DNA of 64,000 bases, from the NCBI GenBank assembly GCA_964036045.1, contig OZ038379.1, positions 119,785,206-119,849,205 of the forward strand. Direction: 5' to 3'. Made by a program: the position numbers and the translations under genes. The notes beneath the pieces were generated by a model. It did no database searches and had not been told where the DNA came from. It saw nothing but the letters and a program-made list of their open reading frames with translations. The DNA comes from Eutreptiella sp. 'Long Island Sound 2002' (lineage: Eukaryota; Euglenozoa; Euglenophyceae; Eutreptiales; Eutreptiaceae). The stretch's first letter is position 1; every line of letters begins with the position of its first letter. Shown one piece after another: positions 22,147 through 32,400 of this stretch.

Positions 22147-22437
22147 TTGTCTGCCGAACGGAAGCCAAAGAAAAGTTGATTGACGTCAAATTCTCAAACA
22201 TTCTCAATTCTCCACATCAAATTGTAATCAGCAAGAATGAAACGTGGATTCACCAGAATGCAACTCTTTCAGTCCGTCAGAACACTCACATCATAATAAG
22301 TGGTCGGCGGGGCGAGGCTGGAGCTTTCGAAGGAGTTGGACATGCGAGCGTTTCGAAGCTACACCCTTGAGCCCTAGCGTCGAGTGCCATGACGCCCTGG
22401 ACTAGACGACTGTTAGCCAATTTAGGGCGCCGGCGAC

Positions 22438-25400
22438 TCAAGTCTTGGGATGCCTTCCTGAATTCGGCCAAGCACGAATACATGTGACCACCAACCTGTC
22501 TGGTTGGGCACGGGTACGGCTTGGGGGCTGTAAATCAGCAGCAGAACTCGAAGCTCCGTCCTCATGTGACTCCTCGGCTGACCTGACCGCAGGAGAAGCG
22601 ATTGGCGGATCAACAGTGGAATGTGACGAATGAGGGCCGTAAAAGGCTGGATCTCGATTTATCACGGGTCTTTTTCCGTCCTCCTCAACCTGTCTGTCTG
22701 GTTTGGACAGACAATCCGTCAGGAGTACACCAATTTCGGGGTGCTTCTTGAAGAAGTCAATGAACCCCTTGGTGTATCCATGCATGAAAGAATGGGCTGG
22801 TTCCCAGTTGTTGTGACTCGAATCCAAGCCCCTCCAGTCACACAAAAACTTCCATTCGCTTTTTTCGTCACGTTGTGCCCCCGAATTTCCCTTGAGTTCG
22901 TACTTCCCCCCTTCGATGGCCGGATCCGATAAAAATTTCCAGGTCCAAAAAAGAGGATTAACTCTCCCTTTGGGGAAGGGATTTCTCTCTTGAGGCGGTC
23001 GCCGGACACTTCAATCTCCCTGTTGACATCCACATGCATCCTCCACCTGTTTTCCCCTAGACGGGCTGTAACAGCAAATGGCCCCTCCCACAAGGGAAGA
23101 AGCTTATCATCTCCGTCCAGAGTGGTTTCGGATTTGTGAAGCCAAACTCGATCGTCCACTTCAAAATTGTGTGGGTTTTTTCGGCCCTGATTCTGGACCC
23201 AGAGCCAGTCAGCCTGATGCTTATCAATTAATTTGGAGACAGTTTTCTCTGCCGTGTGGATTTCATCCAAAAACAAGGAAGCATCTTTACAGGGGCGAGG
23301 GTTATTCAAACGGCATGGTCCACCAACACTTCTTTCGTCCAAATACAATTTCATTTCGAGAAAGGCCATGGTACGAAGGCGTGTTGTGTTAACGGCGAAG
23401 CAAGGCAGAAGGAATCTCAATCCAATGGAAGTCTTTCTCACTGGCGAGTTCCTTACGAAGCATATTTATAAGTGAGCGGCCGGCTCCTTCGCCTGGCAGC
23501 GCTCGATGTGAGTGGATTTCACACCTGAGGTGATGGATTTCAAGGCAGGTACATAATTCTCTCCACCATTCGGAGGTGTACTCCTTACCTGAGTCCGTAA
23601 TCACCTCGGATGGGACGTCCCAACCTCCCATCCATTTCTGCGCGCACCCTTGGCGGCTGCTTTGCCAGTCATCGACTCGATGTTACAAGGCAACACCTGG
23701 ATGTACCCGGAGTGAGGGCTTCGAAAAAGGAGCACACCATTGACCTTTTTATTAGTCCAATGGCACTCTTCGTCTTTGAGTTCACCGAGATAGAAGAAAT
23801 CACTGGTGACTCTGTTAAGGAGGCGCTCCAGAATGGGATGTGGCTTCAGATGGTCATGCTTCTCGGCGCTGAGGGGCGTTGAGACAGCACATTGGGCACA
23901 TCCGGCAGCTACTCTCATGCAATGAGTGCAGAGACTCGAGCCAAATAACCTATGCTTAATCATGGACCATAATCTACGGCCATGTGCATGGGGGGACTCC
24001 CATTTGTGCCACCAGTTTAACACTCGAGGGGACAGGCCGTCTGGTGCGCACAATTTAAACTCCATCCACAGCTTCCCGCCATCCAACGAATATTCCGAAT
24101 AAATTCCATCTTTGTGAGCATCTTTGGATTTTAAGTTCTCAAAGACCTCTTTGAACATGGAATCACCCATAAAATCGTTGGTCCATTCAGGGATGATGTG
24201 ATAATCCTTTGGCAGGGGTGGAGTTTTGGCCGGATCTCGACGCTTAATGCCCTGAATCAACCAAAATCGACTTACAGGCCGATTGTACTTTGTCCGTTTC
24301 ACACTCCCGGAGGAGGGATCCGTGACTTTCTCCACAACTTTCAGTGATTTGGTGATAATCTTCAGAGCATGCGCCGGAGCTGAGAAGTATGTGATGTCAT
24401 GACACGGTAATGCATGCCGTTTAACAGAACATTGCATGCATTCACGTAGAATGAGCTTTTTTTCTTCTTGATCCCACTCGATTACGACGTGGCGGTTCTG
24501 CTCCGTACCATGGATGATGGTACTTTGCAGCCCCTCTGACGCGGGGTAAGCCCATCGGCTCAGAGCCTCCGCTACCGTGTTGTGTTTTCCGGGTAAATAA
24601 GACACATGGAGGTCAAACAGACTGAGAAATTGGTGCCATCTGGCCCGTCAGCCAGCTGGACCCGAAACCGTATCAATGTGTTCGGTGGCACAATATTCAA
24701 GAGACCGATGATTCGTCAGGACCTCGACTCGATTGATGCCTACCCACGATTGATACTTTTTCAGAGCGCAGATTATGGCATATGTTTCTTGCTCACGCGG
24801 CGACCATTGCCTTTGGCGTGGGGCTAGCTTCCGAGACCAAAATGCAAGAGGGTAATGATCGCCGGTGGCTTCATCAACCTGTTCAAGAACTGCTCCAATC
24901 GCGTACCTGGATGAGTTTGTTCTTATGTAGAAGGGTTTGTCAAGGGCCGCCTTCAAGTGATGGAAGGCCTCCTCGCATTCGTCAGTCCACTTGACACGCA
25001 CCTTTGAACCTGCCTTGCCGGCATCTCTCCCTACTTTCAATAATTCAGTGAGGGGGGCGGGGAATTTTGCATAATTCGGCACAAATGTGTGGTAGAAATT
25101 GCAACAACCGAGAAATCCTCTCAATTCCGTAATAGTCGCAGGGCGTTTCCACTTCTGAATAGCGACGAGCTTCCCTGGACTGGGTCGGCGTGTACCATTC
25201 TCGAGAAGAGAACCACAAAGTTCGACAAAATTTGAAAAACAATTTTCGCTTCTTCGGCCCACAAATCAACTGATTGGCATCAAGGATGTCCATTACCTGG
25301 TCCAGCTGCTTTTCATGTAGGGCCACCAACTCCTCATCAGTCAGTCCTTGCCCTTCGGTCGCGATGATTATGTCATCTATGTACACACTGACGAAGGCAC

Positions 25401-25911
25401 GAAGCTCAGGATCAGCTGTAAAAAGCACGTCCTCCATCATTCTCTGAAGGAATGAGGGCGCATTCTTCAGTCCCATGGGCATGACCGTCCACTGGACCGA
25501 GCCACATGGGGTGCACATACAAGTTAGAGGCCGGCTGTCCTACCTCAACGGCATTTGATGAAAGCCGTGACTGGGATCCAGCACAGAAAACAAACGACCT
25601 CTTGCTCTGTTGGCAATTTCCTCCTCAATGAGGGGAAGGGGGTGCGAATCTGCCTTCATTTCAGCGTTAAGATTTCGAAAATCAACAACCATTCGCCAAC
25701 CATCTATCGTGTTTTGGTCTACAGGTGGCGGTTCCGTAACTGTAAATGGTGCACAGCACCACTCGCTGGTCATACAACCCTCAAGCCAAACTAACTTTCC
25801 TCAGATTCCTCTCAATTATGCTTCTCAGAATTTCATTTTTTTGTCCGCGGTTCTCATAGGGGCGCTGTTTCTTTGCCTTGTACCCCTCAAGAAGCCCGAT
25901 GAAGGCTTCAC
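22438..25911 (-). pseudogene. Pol of B' (RT, RNase H, integrase, chromodomain), broken
   Basis: Read leftward, pieces at 25773-25540, 25518-25045, 25262-24648, 24605-23601, 23631-23389, 23441-22719 and 22845-22438 align in order with element B pol. They show the RT motif YIDDIII, RNase H, the zinc-binding and catalytic parts of integrase, and the chromodomain region. At least six frame changes separate them. The RNase H catalytic Asp of TDASRY reads TNSSRY, and about 15 residues just before it are deleted. The copy cannot be functional. Confidence 0.9.
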
Positions 25912-26388
25912 ATTTTTGGGGTTTGTGTATTGACTTGTGACACATGGCATTCAGCCATATCATTTGACCTGGTTCAGGGTAATATGTTGGTGAGTCAAGG
26001 AAAGGTCTTGAGTCCAGGGAATGATGGGTTTATGGCTGTGAATGTGTATGTTTACCTCTTTCCCCAACTTTGCTTTATTTGTGTTCATATGCCAATTTCA
26101 GGGCTTTCTTCCTTGGTGCAATTCTTGTACATGCCCGCCACCGTGGGAATACCGGTGTGCTGAACGAAAGCCCGCAGCCTGATTTGGATTGTGAATTGGG
26201 TTATTGCTACACTTGTGGGACTTGGTTGCTGCTCAGGGTTGAAGGAGGATTACATTTTCTATATTTTTGGATTTGGACCCTGGATTTTGAGGATTTTGAT
26301 AAATGCAATCGTTGATCCGGAGCAAGTCAGCAGGGGTGACAGGCCGAAGGGGCACAGCGGGGGCCGGTCCTGGTAGGGACCTTCTTTA
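25912..26388 (+). repeat. 5' LTR of element A (possibly truncated)
   Basis: Direct repeat of 36760-37236. It ends CTTCTTTA immediately before the primer site. The left limit is ambiguous by about 3 bp (25909-25912), and no clear TG start is seen. If the true LTR also includes the 34.5-36.76 kb region, this copy lacks its 5' part. An open reading frame begins inside it at 26303. Confidence 0.75.
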
Positions 26389-29300
26389 TGGTAGCAGACG
26401 CTTACCTGCTGCCCCTACCAACCGCCGACATGGGGACTTGGGCCCTTATGAGCCCTGCCCAAGTACGCCCCGGGTGCGTATTGTGGACTCGGTGGAGACC
26501 ACGCCGGAGATTGGAGCCATAGAAGGACCGAGACGTTCAAGAGCATGGCGAACTCCGGAAGTTGAAGCCCGAAGAGAAGAACGACACTCGGGAAGAGGAG
26601 GACGTGACATGGAGGACCTGGTCTCCATGTGTGAGCGTCGCTGCCGAAAGGCATGCAACCTCCGCTCCGCCGCGGAGGACTCCGATGAAGCATGCCATTC
26701 AGGCAGCAGTGGAGGACGGGCCCGGCGCTACCGGAAGTGCGGGTCACCCAAGTCCGCGGCAAGGGACGCCGGGGCTATGGACACGGACCCCAGCCCGGTC
26801 AGGCTGTGGGAATCCGAGGGGCACTCCGAGGGCTATCGGACAGCCCACGAGCCACCTTCGGAGACGGAGATGTCCGCGCCGATCGCCAGGGCGCATACGG
26901 CCCCTGAGCCCGCCCTGCAGCACGACCCCGAGGGCTTGGAGAGGCCAGCCAGGGCCCGGACGGCACCTGTGCCCCGGCACACGGGACCAGAGACGGACGC
27001 CATAGGCGATACGCCCATGGGCGATGAGTCTGAGGTGCCGGGAACCGCGGGATGTGCTGAATCCGGCGGAAAGCACGCTGCGTGCCACTGCGAGCACGTG
27101 TCCTTCCTCATGGGCAAGTACCCGAAGATGGGGATGGACGCCATCGTGCATCATCTGGACCGCCTGGACAACGCCAAGGATGCCCTAGAGGAGGACGTCG
27201 CGGGGATCCTGGACGATCAGTCGGCCGCGGAGAACCACATGGAGGAGCTGCGAGCGGGTCAGGCCCGGTACCGGGAGAATCTGGAGCTGGCCCTGCAGAA
27301 GCAGCAGCAAGTGGTGGACAGCCTCCTCCACTTAGTGGAGGACATGTCGGGACGCCTGAGAAGGTTAGAGGAGCGACAGCCCCTCGCCTCGGGTCCGGAG
27401 CTCCCGGCAAAGCCGGCCGCGGTAGAGCTGGTGGAGCGGGTTAAGACCCTCAGGAGCGCCATGGAGAAACCCATGGGCGGCCCTACAGAGGCACCATACG
27501 CGCTTCCGCGTGTTGACCCGGGTGCGTTGCCGTTTGTTCCCCTATTCAGCGAGTCCACAATGCTCGGGGAACACACGGCACCGGCTGGGTCCATGCGGGA
27601 AGGGCACGTAGCCACGGACCCGAGGAGCCTGACAGTGCAGATGTCCCATGCCGCCCAGGATCTACCGCCAAGTACGACTACCTATGCAGTTTATGCGGAA
27701 GAGGAGATCCAGAACCAGACCATGCAGGGGCGAACCATGGGAAGCGCCGGCGGACATGGTCGAGGCCATCCAAGCGGAAACCTCTGGGCGAAGGACCCCA
27801 ATACGGGGATATGGACGGCCGATGGAGCAAGTCCTTCCCGCATTCCAAACCCCATGGGTTCAGGCCCAACTGGACCGCACTCCATGGAGGAGAGGGATGT
27901 ACGGGGAGTGTACTCACACCCCCCGGCCACAGGTGGTATCCGTTTCGGTGGAGTGGTGGCTGGAGACGTCGGAGACGCCATCAGGATTGACGACCTCAGG
28001 GGAATCAAAATCCCCTACTACGATGGCAACCCCTCCAACCTGGATGACTTCATCCTGGACTGGGAGGACTTCGCCGAGGAGGTCGTCGGCGAGATGCGGG
28101 GAGCGCCGCGGGATAAGTGGGTATGCCGGACATTCCCACACCGGCTGGCGCAGGACCTGAAGGAGGAGCTGCGGGATCAGATCCGAGAAGGATTGATCCG
28201 TACGGAGCAGGCCTGCCTTCAGTGGCTGGAGGACGAGGAGCGGGTGGACGCTCCGAACCAAAAGCTGGAGGACCTGTGGTCCATTCCGCTGCCGCTGGAC
28301 CGCGGTGAGTTGCGGGTCCGGGAGTGGAACCGGTATCTGCGGAAGTACCGCAGATGCCTCAAGCTGGTGGAGGATTGGAACGAGGCCAGCGAGATCCGCC
28401 ACCTCCTGAAGGACGTCCTCCCCGGGAACTGGAAGAGGCGAGTGGAGGACGAGGAGAAGAAGCGCGCGAAGAAGCGCGTGGCGGTGAGGATTATGGCGGC
28501 GGAGGATACCCATGCGGGTATCATGGAGTTCTTCAGGAGGAACCTGGGCGAACCCAACCGGATGTTGGGCCTGAAGAACGCCGTGTACGTGGAGGTATTC
28601 GGGGACTCCATGGGGCAAAGGTTGCTGCGCCTCAACAACGTGGAGTGGAGGCGCGGGGAGCCGCTGAGGATGCAAGTCATCTTCGCCCGCATGAGCCTTG
28701 ACGAGATCGTGAAGTACATCACGGTGGAGTTGAAGCTCAATGCGAAGAACGAGGTGCACGTGCAGGATCGACATGGTCATGGACAACGAGGACACCGAGA
28801 CGACCGCCATCATCGGGAGATCCAGGGGGACACGGCCAACTCCGCGGAGGATGGAAGTGGAAGTGGCCAAGACCACTGGTCCCGGGAGGATCACGAGGAG
28901 GCCCATTTCTTCGCGTTTGTGGCGCACAACGTGAAGAGCCATGGGCAGGATCGGTCCAGATGGAGCCAGGTGGGACCCAAGAAGGGAAAAGAGCCAAGGA
29001 GGATCGGGAACCCAGCGCTCTCGTTCCGAGAGTACAGGTCTCAGCACGACGGGTGCTGGGTCTGTTATGGCAAGGGAAACAACCATGCACACGACCACCG
29101 TCAGTGCAAGGTGTACGAGGCGGACAAGAAGGCCTACTTCGCCGCCCACCCCGAGAAGAAGCCCAAGGAGCAGCGGATTTCCGATTGGAAGGCGAAGGGC
29201 GGAGACGGGGGAAAAGGCCAAGGCAAAGGCCAAGGAAAAGGCGGAGGAAGAGGCTATGGTGGTGGACCTGGCCAAGACCGACGAGTGAGGTCGATCGAGG

Positions 29301-29410
29301 AGGTTGCTGAGGACATGTTGAGGACGTTGGAGGAGCTCAAAGCCCAGCAACGTGGTGGACAAAGTCCTGGCGGATCGCAGCCGGATGGGGCTGCGGGAAG
29401 CCAAGTCTAG
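26303..29410 (+). CDS. Gag of element A
   Basis: The frame is open from an ATG inside the LTR (26303), through the primer site, to TAG 29408-29410 (1035 codons). The first ATG after the primer site in this frame is 26609, giving a 933-residue alternative. The N-terminal third is charged and low-complexity. A predicted coiled coil lies at about 27130-27400. A capsid-like region at about 28005-28500 starts with IPYYDGNPSNLDDF. A zinc-knuckle-like CWVC-x6-H...C occurs at about 29050-29104, followed by a Lys/Gly-rich tail. Gag would form the particle and bind RNA. Pol follows in the same frame after the single TAG. Confidence 0.88.
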   Translation: MQSLIRSKSAGVTGRRGTAGAGPGRDLLYGSRRLPAAPTNRRHGDLGPYEPCPSTPRVRIVDSVETTPEIGAIEGPRRSRAWRTPEVEARREERHSGRGGRDMEDLVSMCERRCRKACNLRSAAEDSDEACHSGSSGGRARRYRKCGSPKSAARDAGAMDTDPSPVRLWESEGHSEGYRTAHEPPSETEMSAPIARAHTAPEPALQHDPEGLERPARARTAPVPRHTGPETDAIGDTPMGDESEVPGTAGCAESGGKHAACHCEHVSFLMGKYPKMGMDAIVHHLDRLDNAKDALEEDVAGILDDQSAAENHMEELRAGQARYRENLELALQKQQQVVDSLLHLVEDMSGRLRRLEERQPLASGPELPAKPAAVELVERVKTLRSAMEKPMGGPTEAPYALPRVDPGALPFVPLFSESTMLGEHTAPAGSMREGHVATDPRSLTVQMSHAAQDLPPSTTTYAVYAEEEIQNQTMQGRTMGSAGGHGRGHPSGNLWAKDPNTGIWTADGASPSRIPNPMGSGPTGPHSMEERDVRGVYSHPPATGGIRFGGVVAGDVGDAIRIDDLRGIKIPYYDGNPSNLDDFILDWEDFAEEVVGEMRGAPRDKWVCRTFPHRLAQDLKEELRDQIREGLIRTEQACLQWLEDEERVDAPNQKLEDLWSIPLPLDRGELRVREWNRYLRKYRRCLKLVEDWNEASEIRHLLKDVLPGNWKRRVEDEEKKRAKKRVAVRIMAAEDTHAGIMEFFRRNLGEPNRMLGLKNAVYVEVFGDSMGQRLLRLNNVEWRRGEPLRMQVIFARMSLDEIVKYITVELKLNAKNEVHVQDRHGHGQRGHRDDRHHREIQGDTANSAEDGSGSGQDHWSREDHEEAHFFAFVAHNVKSHGQDRSRWSQVGPKKGKEPRRIGNPALSFREYRSQHDGCWVCYGKGNNHAHDHRQCKVYEADKKAYFAAHPEKKPKEQRISDWKAKGGDGGKGQGKGQGKGGGRGYGGGPGQDRRVRSIEEVAEDMLRTLEELKAQQRGGQSPGGSQPDGAAGSQV
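26389..26400 (+). promoter_or_regulatory. Primer-binding site of element A
   Basis: TGGTAGCAGACG directly follows the LTR. Its first ten bases match the complement of the initiator Met tRNA 3' end (TGGTAGCAGAGG). It would prime minus-strand synthesis. Confidence 0.7.
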
Positions 29411-29445
29411 AGGAGCCCCCACGGGAGTGGGACCTCGGAGGTCTC
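29408..29445 (+). promoter_or_regulatory. Candidate UAG readthrough signal between gag and pol of A
   Basis: TAG 29408-29410 separates gag from pol in the same frame, and no ATG starts pol nearby. Immediately downstream, CCCAC (29418-29422) can pair with GTGGG (29427-29431) around a GGGA loop. GAGG (29410-29413) can pair with CCTC (29433-29436) to extend it. A competing hairpin GACCTC-G-GAGGTC overlaps its 3' side. Stem structures after UAG stimulate readthrough in gammaretroviruses. Here this is inferred from sequence only. Confidence 0.5.
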
Positions 29446-32400
29446 TCCTCTGGAAATCAGTGGAATCCCTGAGAAAGCGAAGGCAAATCGGGTGCCAAAG
29501 AAGGCTCCGGAAGAGCCAAAACCACTGAGTTTCGCCACTCCCAACCCCTGGAGCGCCCTGCCAAGGGAAGTACATGTGGGTACGGGACATGGCAACAAGG
29601 AAGGAGCGACCACGGAGAGCCCCGTGGACGGGCAGGACCAACCCAAGATCTACACCATCCGTGACCATACCCTTGAAGTCCTGATGCACCCGGACGTGCT
29701 AGAGTTGCATGCCGTGAGAGTCGTCCATACACCTCATGGCGACGAGCGGCAGTTGCACTTGAAAGTGCGAGTACGGTGCGGACGAGGGGAGAAGGTGGTG
29801 GATGTGTTGGTGGATACGGGTGCCCAGGTGAGCCTGGTCCGGAGAGGGTTGTTCAAGGAGGAACTCCTGCAAGCCAGCCGGAGACCGGTCCGCCTGAAGG
29901 TTGCCAACGGAGAGATTATGGATGGCGGTACCCATGAGGCCACCATCAGTATGGAATTCTGGGAGCATGAGCGCTTGAACCGCCCTGATCAGGCGAAGAG
30001 AAGCACTCTATCCGGGAACTTCTATGTGGCCGACATTACCGATTGGGATATGATCATGGGGTATGACTTCATGGTGGCAAACGCCATTGGAGCCCTTCCC
30101 CATCGCGCAACGCTGGTCCGGGAGGATGACGAATGCCTCACATGGGTGTCCACGGATTATGCGTGCGGGTCATCCCAATGGAATGCTGAGGAAGAGGATC
30201 GGATCGTCCAAGCGGTGCAAGCTGTGGGTGCCAAGTCCAGAGGAGACCGTGGGGTTCAGCTCACGGAGTATGGAATGGCGCCGCAGGTGTATACCAGGAT
30301 GATCCAGACGCTGGGAGCCGAAGCGCCCGAGACGGACGTCTTTGCTTCCCGGGATGCCCCACTTCTGCGCAAGTGTCGGAGGCATTGGCATCGAGGAGAC
30401 TCAGCCTGGCACAGGCATTGGGGTTTGAAGGAGTGGGGACCCATGTATTGGCATGGCTCCCTGGATAATACCAGACGTACGGTGGAGAAGATCATCGCGG
30501 ATAGGGCGAAGGGGATCCTGGTCGTAACCGGCATAGGATCCACCCCATGTCCGCTGGAGAGTCTCAAGTCGACGCTGGACTCCATCACCCTGAACGAGAT
30601 GTCATTCGGGCCAGAGGAGGAGCTGTTCATCGACGCCAAGGGTGTATCAATGCCCTCCCCGGGTCAAGCGTGGGGTACCAAGGCTTTCCTGGTGGATGGG
30701 GCGCGAGCCCAGCCCACGGGTGATGAAGCATTCATCCGTAGGGTGGAGGCGGTGCCCATGAAGGTCATGTTTGAGCCCAAGGAGGGGACGGATCAGCCTA
30801 TTGATGGCATTGACGTCCTGTCCCACGCCAAGATCGACGACGTCGTCAACTACATGCGGATGGGGATGCACGACCGTGTGGCAGCCAAGAAGAGGCGGGC
30901 CATGGTCACATCTCCGCATTGGTGGGATGACAAGATGTTGGTCACCGGCAAGTACGAGAAGGACGGGTTTGTGGCGAGGGTCATGGATCACATCGCGGAC
31001 CAATACGATGGTCCGGTTGGGTCGGACCCACCAACATGGGATTTTCCAAGAGTGGGTGCCGATAGCGACAGTCACCAGCCCGAGGCCGCAAATTTCCGAA
31101 GATTATCGGTGGGAAGAGCTCCCCACGACGATGAAGACGGCATATCGGACGAGGAGAAGTCGGAATCGGACCCAGAAGAGGCCTATACCGCAGTGCGGTC
31201 GGTTGTGTCTATACCGAAGCAAGCGCCTGACGAGGCCCAGGAGAACCCGAAGGTCGCCGAGCTGAAGGAGAGGCTGATCAAGGCCTATCCGCGGCTATTC
31301 AGTGGCGTCGCCAACAAGAACCCTCCAGATCGCGGGAGGTTTGGTACAGCGAGGATCAAGCTGAGGCCGAACCCGAAGATCTATCGTCATCGGGAGTACC
31401 AACTTCAGGGCGATCGGGCCGAGGCCATGAAGAAGCTGTTGGCCGAGTTCATTGAGCGGGGCTGGATCGAACCCTCCGACAGTGAATGGGCCAGCCCAGC
31501 CTTCATTGTGCCCAAGAGGGAGAAGGGCGAGTGGAGGTTGGTGGTTGATTACAGAGGTTTGAACGAGCAGACCGAGCACGACTCGTACTCCCTTCCCCTG
31601 ATCGACTCCATCCTCCAAAAGCAACAGAAAAAGCGGCTTTTCACGGTGTTGGACCTGAAACACGGTTACCACCAGATGCCGCTACACCCGGATTCCAGGC
31701 CCTGCACAGCGATGTCGACGCCGCTGGGGCCCATGCAGTGGAAAGTGGTGCCTATGGGTGCCAAGAATGGCAACGCCGCTTTCCAGCGCATGATGGAGGA
31801 CCTACTCGGTCCTGTCCGGGACTGTGCCGACCCCTTCGTGGATGACATCATCATCGGGTCCGGCACGGAGAACATGACTGAGGACGAGCTCATCGAAGCG
31901 CATGAGAAGGATCTGCGCCGAGTGCTCAGCGAGTTGGACAAGCACAACATGGTGTGCAAGCCCACCAAAGCCTCACTCTTCGTGAAGGAAGTAGAGTTCG
32001 CGGGTCACGTGGTTGGCCACGGGCAACGCCGTCCCATGCCTGGGAAGCTGGCGTCCCTGCACCATTGGGAGAAGCCCCAGACCATCAGCGAACTCCGGTC
32101 CTTCATGGGGTTCTGCAACTACTATTCGGGCTATGTCCGGATGTATGCAGAACTGTCGGGGCCGCTGCACAAGATGCTGCAGATGGGCAAGTTCGACGGC
32201 CGGAAGGGGAGCAAGAAGAAGCTTGCCTGGACCCCTGAGGCTGAGGATGCGTTCAACAGCCTGAAGGAGCGACTCCTGGGGCAGTTGGGGCTATTCCTGG
32301 TGGACCCGGACAAGGGATTCGTGCTACGGACGGACGCCTCGGACTATGCTGTGGGGGCAGTCCTCGAGCAGGTCCGAGACGACGGGTCACATGTGCCCGT

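Larger units (their letters stand above)
20354..22437 (-). other. 3' non-coding region of B', with nested LINE
   Basis: Reverse complement of the B region between pol and the 3' LTR (58713-60344), at lower similarity. The only added object is the 258-bp LINE at 21889-22146. No gene is supported here. Confidence 0.7.
19820..25911 (-). mobile_element. Decayed B-family Ty3/gypsy copy (B'), inverted
   Basis: This is the reverse complement of the 3' half of element B: LTR at 19820-20343, polypurine tract, 3' non-coding region, then pol from chromodomain back to just upstream of the reverse transcriptase. It corresponds to about 55233-60886 of B. It is clearly older than B, with many substitutions, several frameshifts and a small in-frame deletion. 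Gag, protease and Dam-like parts are missing because the copy ends where element A begins. It was inserted into gag of C' and later received a small LINE. Confidence 0.9.
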
